Below are positions 1 through 4,864 of a stretch of 5,654 nucleotides of DNA, piece by piece. Numbering within the stretch: the first letter of the stretch is position 1; each line of letters begins with the position of its first letter. A program made the position numbers and the translations under genes. The notes below the pieces were generated by a model. That model saw nothing but the letters and a program-made list of their open reading frames with translations. It searched no databases and was not told the origin of the DNA. The stretch is from contig DHYP01000017.1 in assembly GCA_002414145.1 (NCBI GenBank), forward strand, positions 1,828 through 7,481, written 5' to 3'. The stretch is from Methylophilaceae bacterium UBA5127 (GTDB lineage: Bacteria > Pseudomonadota > Gammaproteobacteria > Burkholderiales > Methylophilaceae).

Positions 1-1511
1 GCGCCGGCTTCGGCCAGCACGTCCACGCCGTCGCGGAACGGGAAGAACGCATCGGATGCCACCACGGAACCTTGCAAGCTCAAGCCTGTATTTTGCGCTT
101 TAATCGCGGCAATTTTGGTGCTGTCCACGCGGCTCATTTGGCCTGCGCCGACGCCCAATGTCATACCGTTACCGCAGAATACAATGGCATTGGATTTGAC
201 GTATTTGGCCACATTCCAAGCAAACAACAAATCTGCCATTTGGCTGGGGGTGGGTAGCTTTTGGGTGACAATTTTCATATCCGCGCTTTGCAACTCGTGG
301 TTGTCTGCGCTTTGAATCAAAATGCCGGAACCCACACGTTTGCTGTCCATCGCATTACGCCCTTGTGCCCAAGCGGTGTCGCCGCCCTTAGGTAAGGCAA
401 TTTTGAGTACACGCACATTGGCTTTGGCAGCAAATACAGCTAAGGCTTCTGGGGTAAAGTCAGGCGCAATCAATACTTCCACAAATTGTTTGCTAACGGC
501 CTCGGCCGCTGCGCCATCTAAGATGCTGTTAAAAGCAATGATGCCGCCAAAGGCTGAGGTTGGGTCGGTTTTAAACGCTTTACTGTAGGCTTCTAACGCA
601 TTAGCGCCCAAAGCTACCCCGCATGGGTTAGCGTGTTTCACAATCACGCAAGCATTGCCAGTGAATGATTTAACCGTTTCCCAAGCGGCATCAGCATCGG
701 CGATATTGTTGTAACTCAGTTCTTTGCCTTGCAATTGTTGCGCGGTGGCCAAACTGCCTAGGGCCGGGTATAAGTCACGGTAAAATGCCGCTTGTTGATG
801 GCTGTTTTCACCATAACGTAAATCTTGCATTTTGACAAAATTGCTATTCATTTGACCTGGGAATTGACTCGACACAGGCTTGCCCGCAGATTCCGTGGCT
901 TCAAAATCAATCGCAGATAAATAGTTGCTAATCGCGCCATCGTATTGGGCGATGCGATTGAAAGCGGCGACAGATAATTTAAAGCGGGCGGCTTTAGAAA
1001 CCGTGCCCAGTGGTTTGTACGGTAGGTTGACTTTTAGCTCGGCAATCACTTCGGCATATTGCGCGGCATCGGTCAGCACTGCGACATCATTCCAGTTTTT
1101 AGCGGCAGAGCGCACCATGGCTGGGCCGCCAATATCGATGTTTTCAATCGCATCTTCTAACGTGCAGTTTGGCTTAGCCACTGTCGCCTCAAATGGGTAC
1201 AAATTCACCGCCAATAAATCAATATTTTCAATGCCGTATTGTTCCATCGCGGCCACGTGCTCTGGCAAATCGCGACGGCCTAACAAACCGCCATGCACTT
1301 TCGGATGCAATGTTTTCACGCGGCCATCCAACATTTCAGGAAAGCCCGTGAAATCGCTCACTTCTTTGACGGGAATATTGTTGTCACGGAATAATTTGGC
1401 GGTGCCGCCAGTCGATAGGATTTCTACACCAAAAGATTGTAAATTTTTAGCAAATTCTATAATGCCAGTTTTGTCGGAAACGCTGATTAAAGCTCTTTTA
1501 ATGGTTGCCAT
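1..1511 (-). CDS. purH: Bifunctional AICAR formyltransferase / IMP cyclohydrolase PurH (3' end outside window)
   Basis: This cytosolic enzyme catalyses the last two steps of de novo IMP synthesis: formylation of AICAR with 10-formyl-THF, then ring closure. The 503 visible codons are open in one frame. The N-terminal cyclohydrolase (MGS-like) domain begins [16 protein letters not shown] and contains STGGTA and HPKVHGGLL (His69, Lys71), then LYPF and an [13 protein letters not shown] segment. The transformylase domain follows with LRYGENSHQ (231-238), ELSYNNI, the catalytic Lys-His pair in [12 protein letters not shown] (Lys292, His293), DPTSAFGG, and KSNAIV...GAGQMSRV. The visible end, [20 protein letters not shown], is followed in the family by a glycine-rich tail of about 24 residues, so the full protein should be near 527 aa, the usual length. 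The ATG at 1511 is the first possible start because an in-frame TAA lies four codons upstream. It is 20 bases after fis, with no clear Shine-Dalgarno sequence, so co-transcription and perhaps coupling with fis are likely. Confidence 0.97.
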   Translation of the reverse strand, partial: MATIKRALISVSDKTGIIEFAKNLQSFGVEILSTGGTAKLFRDNNIPVKEVSDFTGFPEMLDGRVKTLHPKVHGGLLGRRDLPEHVAAMEQYGIENIDLLAVNLYPFEATVAKPNCTLEDAIENIDIGGPAMVRSAAKNWNDVAVLTDAAQYAEVIAELKVNLPYKPLGTVSKAARFKLSVAAFNRIAQYDGAISNYLSAIDFEATESAGKPVSSQFPGQMNSNFVKMQDLRYGENSHQQAAFYRDLYPALGSLATAQQLQGKELSYNNIADADAAWETVKSFTGNACVIVKHANPCGVALGANALEAYSKAFKTDPTSAFGGIIAFNSILDGAAAEAVSKQFVEVLIAPDFTPEALAVFAAKANVRVLKIALPKGGDTAWAQGRNAMDSKRVGSGILIQSADNHELQSADMKIVTQKLPTPSQMADLLFAWNVAKYVKSNAIVFCGNGMTLGVGAGQMSRVDSTKIAAIKAQNTGLSLQGSVVASDAFFPFRDGVDVLAEAG

Positions 1512-1531
1512 GAGATGTGCTTATTCGATGA

Positions 1532-1768
1532 TTATTCTAAATTGTATTGCGCCATTTTTTTGCGCAAAGTGTTGCGATTGATGCCCAATATTTCTGATGC
1601 TTTGCTCTGATTGCCACCCGACTTATTCAGAATATATTCCAGCATGGGTTTTTCTATACAGCCCAGCACCATGTCGTAAATCGCATGAGGAGGTTGACCA
1701 TCCAAATGCGTAAAGTATTCGTCTAATGATTCAGTAATGGCTTCACTTAGTTTGCAGATATTGTTCAT
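1532..1768 (-). CDS. fis: Fis-family nucleoid-associated DNA-binding protein (short form, 78 aa)
   Basis: Fis is a small homodimeric DNA-bending protein that shapes the nucleoid and modulates rRNA, tRNA and growth-phase promoters. The whole protein from LSEAITESLDEYFTHLDGQ onward aligns by eye with E. coli Fis from about residue 27. It includes the dimerisation helices (about 7-48) and the C-terminal helix-turn-helix GNQSKASEILGINRNTLRKK (52-71), whose GNQ and GINR.TLRKK signature is the best-conserved part of the family. It is about 20 residues shorter than enterobacterial Fis and lacks the N-terminal beta-hairpin arm. The start is firm: an in-frame TAA lies seven codons upstream with no alternative start between. 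The ATG overlaps the dusB stop by one base (TAATG), and its ribosome-binding site lies inside dusB, which points to translational coupling. NtrC-type regulators share this HTH, but the size and the dusB neighbour favour Fis. Confidence 0.95.
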   Translation of the reverse strand: MNNICKLSEAITESLDEYFTHLDGQPPHAIYDMVLGCIEKPMLEYILNKSGGNQSKASEILGINRNTLRKKMAQYNLE

Positions 1769-2811
1769 TATGCAGCTATTGCCTCCTTAGACTCGTTAGA
1801 CGATGGTTCAAACTGTTCTTCTGTGTATACTAAGCGATCGTTTTTCGCTTTGAGTTCAGCAAAAAAAGTATTAATGGCACTGAGTTGTAATTCGATGGTC
1901 TGCAAGGTATTCATATTGTGACGGAATTGAGCTGAGCCAGCTAAGCCTTTGGTGTACCACGAGATATGCTTGCGTGCTACGCGCATACCAGAGAGATCGC
2001 CATAAAAATGATATAAATCATGCAGATGCTCCAGCATTACAGTGTGAATTTCATCCACGGTGGGCGGTAGCATATGCGTACCAGTTTTGAGGTAATGTTC
2101 AATCTCGCGAAATATCCATGGCCTGCCTTGTGCGGCGCGACCAATCATCACAGCATCTGCGCCTGTGTACTCGAGTACATATTTAGCTTTTTCTGGCGTG
2201 GTGATGTCGCCGTTGGCAATAAGCGGAATGCCTATTTCTTGTTTAACGGCGGCAATCGTGTCATATTCGGCCTCCCCCAAATAGGCACAAGCGCGTGTGC
2301 GTCCGTGCATAGCAAGAGCCTGTATACCTATGTCCTCAGCCATTTTAGCGATAGCGACCGCATTGCGATTTTGCTTGTCCCAGCCAGTTCTAATTTTTAA
2401 TGTGACTGGCACATTGACGGCATTGACGACTGCCTTGAGTATCTGAGCGACCAGAGGTTCGTCTTTGAGTAACGCAGAACCCGCCATGACATTGCAAATC
2501 TTCTTGGCTGGGCAGCCCATGTTAATGTCGATAATCTGCGCGCCATGATCCACATTGTATTTGGCGGCTTCTGCCATCATTTTAGGATCTGCTCCAGCAA
2601 TCTGTACTGATATTGGGCTAACCTCACCCGCATGATTTGCGCGGCGACGCGTTTTTTCGCTACCGTAAAGCAGTGAGTTAGAGGTGACCATTTCTGAGAC
2701 TGCCAGCCCGGCGCCCATTTTTTTACATAGCATGCGGAAAGGCCTATCGGTCACGCCAGCCATCGGTGCGACAACGAGATTGTTTTTAAGTACATGCTGA
2801 CCGATTTGCAT
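1768..2811 (-). CDS. dusB: tRNA-dihydrouridine synthase B (DusB/NifR3 family)
   Basis: This is an FMN-dependent enzyme that uses NADPH to reduce specific uridines in the D-loop of tRNA to dihydrouridine. The 347-aa protein has the expected layout: a TIM-barrel catalytic domain starting with the FMN-binding APMAGVTDRPFR (15-26), SVQIAGADP (68-76), INMGCPAKK with catalytic Cys100 (96-104), LKIRTGW with Lys139 (138-144), MHGRTR with His169 (168-173), ANGDI (199-203) and the phosphate-binding MIGRAAQGRPWIF (222-234). A helical tRNA-recognition domain follows (about 250-325), including RKHISWYTKGL (280-290). The catalytic Cys falls at the same number as in E. coli DusB. The C-terminal 25 residues are polar and look disordered. 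The ATG at 2811 gives the standard family N-terminus (MQIG...APMAGVTD), although no Shine-Dalgarno sequence precedes it. It is the first gene of dusB-fis-purH; the next gene upstream, tetR, is co-directional and 115 bp away. Confidence 0.96.
   Translation of the reverse strand: MQIGQHVLKNNLVVAPMAGVTDRPFRMLCKKMGAGLAVSEMVTSNSLLYGSEKTRRRANHAGEVSPISVQIAGADPKMMAEAAKYNVDHGAQIIDINMGCPAKKICNVMAGSALLKDEPLVAQILKAVVNAVNVPVTLKIRTGWDKQNRNAVAIAKMAEDIGIQALAMHGRTRACAYLGEAEYDTIAAVKQEIGIPLIANGDITTPEKAKYVLEYTGADAVMIGRAAQGRPWIFREIEHYLKTGTHMLPPTVDEIHTVMLEHLHDLYHFYGDLSGMRVARKHISWYTKGLAGSAQFRHNMNTLQTIELQLSAINTFFAELKAKNDRLVYTEEQFEPSSNESKEAIAA
1782..1788 (-). promoter_or_regulatory. Ribosome-binding site of fis, inside dusB
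   Basis: On the minus strand AAGGAGG, a strong Shine-Dalgarno match, lies within the last codons of dusB and 13 bases before the fis ATG. The spacing is longer than the usual 5-9 bases, but no other start codon lies nearer. Combined with the TAATG overlap this suggests that ribosomes finishing dusB feed fis translation. Confidence 0.7.
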
Positions 2812-2926
2812 CGAATATTATATCTGCGCAGAAAAGTGCTTATTTTATACGCAATTTGTGGTCTACGAAACCAGTTTATCGGGTGAATGGTGCGACTTTA
2901 ATATGTTTAAGTGTGTGCTGAGCGTT
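2812..2926. other. tetR-dusB intergenic gap without a clear terminator
   Basis: These 115 bases separate the tetR stop from the co-directional dusB start. I see no open frame of interest and no GC-rich stem followed by a T-run on the minus strand. The best hairpin (2859-2873, arms TGGTTT and AGACCA on the minus strand, with one G-T pair and a 3-base loop) has no U tract after it. The gap also holds the candidate dusB promoter listed separately. Confidence 0.6.
2816..2849 (-). promoter_or_regulatory. Candidate promoter region of the dusB-fis-purH operon
   Basis: Reading towards dusB, a TATAAA hexamer (2844-2849) and a perfect TATAAT (2816-2821) are the two -10-like elements in the gap. The TATAAT ends only 4 bases before the dusB ATG, so if used it would give an essentially leaderless message. 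Neither has a recognisable -35 box at 16-18 bp. A perfect 10-bp palindrome TCTGCGCAGA (2823-2832) lies between them. A promoter is expected here because dusB heads the operon in other proteobacteria, but the exact element cannot be fixed by eye. Confidence 0.35.
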
Positions 2927-3562
2927 TTATTTTCGGCGGAATTTAATATGCGCGGCGATTAATTCATCTGCCTGATTTCTAAAATGCGTGCCATCAGAGT
3001 CTTTTACCCATAAGTGCAACAGGCCAGTAAAAAATAAGTGGGTATCAACAGCAAGTTGTTTAGGATCGTGGTTAGGGTGTAATAAATCTAGATTTTTGGC
3101 TTCCTGATAGATGGTCTCGTACTTTTCAGCAATACCAGAGCAGTTGTGTAAGATCTGTTGAAGGACTGTGGCAAATTCGTCGACATATTCACATTTGGAC
3201 ATCATGATTTCGTAAGTTTGACGTGTTTCCTGTTGCTCATTAAGAGCATTAATGGTTTCTAGTAGGAAGTGTTCGATACGTGCTAGAGGATCGATTGCAC
3301 CTGGTTTTGTAGGGTCAATATTAGCTAGTAAAGTGTCGTCCATGCGATCAAAGAGAGGCAAAAACACTTGTTCCCGCATTGCATGAAACAACTCAGTTTT
3401 GTTTTTGAAGTGCCAGTAAACCGCGCCACGTGTTACGCCTGCATGTGTGGCGATTTGGTCTAAACTAGTGCGGCTAACACCTTTTGTACAAAACACTTCG
3501 CGCGCTGCATTAATAATGCGTTGTCTGGTGATTTCTGCATCTTCTTTTGTTTTACGTACCAT
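2927..3562 (-). CDS. TetR/AcrR-family transcriptional repressor of the divergent RND efflux genes
   Basis: This is a predicted cytosolic homodimeric repressor that binds DNA through its N-terminal domain and is released by hydrophobic or cationic ligands in its C-terminal domain. The 211-aa length is typical (AcrR and TtgR are 210-215). Residues 10-60 form the TetR_N domain: ITRQRIINAAREVF, then the helix-turn-helix SLDQIATHAGVTRGAVYWHF (33-52) and the KNKTELF turn. The C-terminal part carries the AcrR/TtgR/MtrR hallmark EIMMSKCEYVDEF (118-130) and the late helix with FFTGLLHLW (177-185). The MVRKTKEDAE start resembles the MARKTK start of AcrR; no good ribosome-binding site precedes it. Divergent orientation next to an adaptor-pump pair, together with AcrR-like operators between them, argues for local control and autoregulation. 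Which of acrR, ttgR, mtrR or bpeR is the true orthologue cannot be decided here, so no symbol is given. Confidence 0.95.
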   Translation of the reverse strand: MVRKTKEDAEITRQRIINAAREVFCTKGVSRTSLDQIATHAGVTRGAVYWHFKNKTELFHAMREQVFLPLFDRMDDTLLANIDPTKPGAIDPLARIEHFLLETINALNEQQETRQTYEIMMSKCEYVDEFATVLQQILHNCSGIAEKYETIYQEAKNLDLLHPNHDPKQLAVDTHLFFTGLLHLWVKDSDGTHFRNQADELIAAHIKFRRK

Positions 3563-3592
3563 ATTTATTCTGTGAATCTTTTGTGATTGCTA

Positions 3593-3620
3593 TTTACATA
3601 CATTCGTGTTTGTATATAAT
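3593..3620 (+). promoter_or_regulatory. Predicted promoter of the adaptor-pump operon
   Basis: TTTACA (3593-3598, 5/6 to consensus) and a perfect TATAAT (3615-3620) are separated by 16 bp. The start would be near 3627, about 59 bases before the adaptor ATG. Operator site 1 runs from inside the -35 to inside the -10, so bound repressor would block polymerase. This is the strongest promoter-like sequence in the window. Confidence 0.75.
3595..3618. promoter_or_regulatory. Operator site 1, AcrR-like 24-bp inverted repeat
   Basis: The left arm TACATACA (3595-3602) and right arm TGTATATA (3611-3618) match as an inverted repeat at 7 of 8 positions. The arm sequence and 24-bp size resemble the E. 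coli AcrR operator as I remember it (TACATACATT...TGTATGTA). The site sits across the spacer of the adaptor promoter. Confidence 0.75.
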
Positions 3621-3641
3621 ATACATTCATGCTTGTATGTA
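3618..3641. promoter_or_regulatory. Operator site 2, AcrR-like 24-bp inverted repeat
   Basis: The left arm AATATACA (3618-3625) is degenerate and the right arm TGTATGTA (3634-3641) is exact; they match at 6 of 8 positions as an inverted repeat. Its centre is 23 bp from that of site 1 and the two share base 3618. It lies across the spacer of the tetR promoter and just downstream of the adaptor -10 box. Confidence 0.65.
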
Positions 3642-3646
3642 TGCAA
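3618..3646 (-). promoter_or_regulatory. Predicted tetR promoter
   Basis: Reading leftwards, TTGCAT (3641-3646) is a 3/6 match to the -35 box and TATATT (3618-3623) a 5/6 match to the -10 box, 17 bp apart. The start would fall near 3611, giving a leader of about 50 bases. Operator site 2 covers the region from the -35 to the -10, so autorepression is expected. An alternative reading is CATACA-16 bp-TATTAT (-10 at 3616-3621), the mirror image of the adaptor promoter. Confidence 0.55.
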
Positions 3647-3653
3647 GCTTTTT
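3631..3653 (+). promoter_or_regulatory. Small hairpin plus T-run in the adaptor leader
   Basis: GCTTG (3631-3635) and CAAGC (3644-3648) can pair around an 8-base loop and are followed at once by TTTTT (3649-3653). This has the shape of a minimal terminator or attenuator, but the stem is only 5 bp, it starts within a few bases of the predicted transcript start, and it overlaps operator site 2. It may simply reflect operator symmetry. Confidence 0.25.
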
Positions 3654-3675
3654 AAAGATTAACCGACCTTTTCCT

Positions 3676-3680
3676 AGAGG
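3676..3680 (+). promoter_or_regulatory. Ribosome-binding site of the adaptor gene
   Basis: AGAGG lies 5 bases before the ATG at 3686, a near-consensus Shine-Dalgarno sequence at normal spacing. It supports this start, which also places a lipoprotein signal peptide at the N-terminus. Confidence 0.65.
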
Positions 3681-3685
3681 CAGAC

Positions 3686-4855
3686 ATGGTAGCTCAAACT
3701 CATCGCTGTTTAAATGTAATATTCCCAATTGTACTCAGTCTATTTTTATTTGCATGTGGCAAAAAAGAGCAGTCAGCGCAAATGCCACCTGCCATGCCGC
3801 CAATGCCAGTAAGTGTGATTGCCGTTGAGGCGAGCTCGGTGCCAATTGGTGCAGAAGCTGTTGCACAGACAGAGGGTGCTAAAGAAGTAGAAGTTAGGCC
3901 TCGAGTAGGTGGGATATTGCTTAAAAAAATGTTCGAAGAGGGTGCGCCAATCAAGGCGGGTCAAACCATGTTTATAATTGACCCTGTGCCATTCCAAATT
4001 GCTGTAGAGCAAGCGCAAGCGCAGGTGAATCAGCAAAAAGCCAGAATTTCGCAAACACAACGTGAGTCAAGTCGCTTAAAAGGGTTGTTGGATACACAAT
4101 CGATTAGCCAACGCGAATACGATAATGCGGATTCTGATCACGCTGTGGCCAGTGCGACTTTGCTGCAATATGAAGCGATACTAAGAGAAGCGCAGTTAAA
4201 CTTATCTTATACCAGTGTAAAAGCCCCTTCTAGCGGAGTTGCAGGACGATTTTTGTTTTCTGAAGGCGCGCTGGTAGATGCCAACACCAGTTTGTTGACT
4301 ACCATTACACAAATTTCCCCAATTTGGGTGCGCTTTAGTTTGTCAGAGTCCGAATTAAAGCAGTTGGGTGGCTCAATTAACGAAAAGAGCGTGCAAAAAG
4401 TGATATTGGTGATGCCGGACGGCACCGAATATAGCGAAGCGGGCAAATTGAATTTTGCCGCCAGTACAATCGACCCCACGCTTGGTACACAGCAATTGCG
4501 CGCTGAGTTTGCGAATCACGATAGAAAATTGCTCCCTGGCCAGTTTGTGCGGGTGCGTCTGGTGACGGGTAGCCGCGATGGCGTGTTCTTGGTGCCGCAA
4601 ACGGCGGTTTCCACTGGTGAACAAGGCATGTTTGTGTTCATTGCCAATGATAAAAATCAGGCAGAGCGTCGTCCTGTTACCGTCGGTGAGTGGCAAGGCA
4701 CAGACTGGATTATTTTGAGTGGGTTGAAAGCAGGCGATCACGTGATTACCGATAATCTAATCAAACTGAATATGATGCCTCCCGGGGTGCCTGTTGCCCC
4801 ACACCCGGCTGGAACCCCGCCTGCAATGCCCCCTCAAGCAGCGCAGAAACACTAG
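3686..4855 (+). CDS. RND efflux periplasmic adaptor (membrane fusion) lipoprotein, AcrA/MexA type
   Basis: The product links an inner-membrane RND pump to an outer-membrane channel. The 389-aa protein begins with a type II signal peptide: a positive N-region, the hydrophobic run VIFPIVLSLFLFA (11-23) and lipobox Cys24, after which the mature protein starts CGKKEQ. A Met/Pro-rich linker (32-41) leads to the first lipoyl half (about 66-100, EVRPRVGGILLKKMFEEGAPIKAGQ...IDP). An alpha-hairpin (about 103-172, rich in Gln, Ala and Glu) comes next, then the second lipoyl half (SYTSVKAPSSGVAGRFLFSEGALV, 174-197), a beta-barrel (about 209-292, containing PIWVRFSLSE and LRAEF...LLPGQFVRVRL), and the membrane-proximal domain (about 300-362, VPQTAVS, GLKAGDHVI). 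The tail (363-389) is Pro-rich. Length and order match AcrA/MexA (383-397 aa). It is the first gene of the operon and the pump follows after 9 bases. The cargo is likely hydrophobic or amphiphilic compounds, but the sequence does not tell which. Confidence 0.96.
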   Translation: MVAQTHRCLNVIFPIVLSLFLFACGKKEQSAQMPPAMPPMPVSVIAVEASSVPIGAEAVAQTEGAKEVEVRPRVGGILLKKMFEEGAPIKAGQTMFIIDPVPFQIAVEQAQAQVNQQKARISQTQRESSRLKGLLDTQSISQREYDNADSDHAVASATLLQYEAILREAQLNLSYTSVKAPSSGVAGRFLFSEGALVDANTSLLTTITQISPIWVRFSLSESELKQLGGSINEKSVQKVILVMPDGTEYSEAGKLNFAASTIDPTLGTQQLRAEFANHDRKLLPGQFVRVRLVTGSRDGVFLVPQTAVSTGEQGMFVFIANDKNQAERRPVTVGEWQGTDWIILSGLKAGDHVITDNLIKLNMMPPGVPVAPHPAGTPPAMPPQAAQKH

Positions 4856-4858
4856 GAA
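4854..4858 (+). promoter_or_regulatory. Ribosome-binding site of the RND pump gene
   Basis: AGGAA starts in the adaptor stop codon (TAG) and lies 6 bases before the pump ATG at 4865. The overlap of stop codon and ribosome-binding site supports coupled translation of adaptor and pump. Confidence 0.65.
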
Positions 4859-4864
4859 TCTGAT

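Noticed and set aside
925..1581. A 218-codon open frame on the plus strand
   Set aside because: It lies antisense to purH and the 3' end of fis, both of which are well-supported proteins. Its translation shows no recognisable domain, so it is a shadow of purH codon structure.
2859..2873. Hairpin in the tetR-dusB gap as a tetR terminator
   Set aside because: The stem has six pairs with one G-T pair and a 3-base loop, and the bases after it on the minus strand (CAAATTGC) are not a U tract. It does not meet the form of an intrinsic terminator.
3595..3641. Repeated TACATACA/TGTATGTA units as a CRISPR fragment or mobile-element ends
   Set aside because: The units are short inverted arms around promoter elements between a TetR gene and its target, with no spacers, no transposase and no flanking target duplication. 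Operators explain them fully.
3547..3828. A 93-codon plus-strand open frame running from the tetR start through the operator region into the adaptor gene
   Set aside because: It spans the operators and promoters and overlaps two real genes. Its Ile/Tyr/His-rich translation reflects the operator repeats, not a protein.
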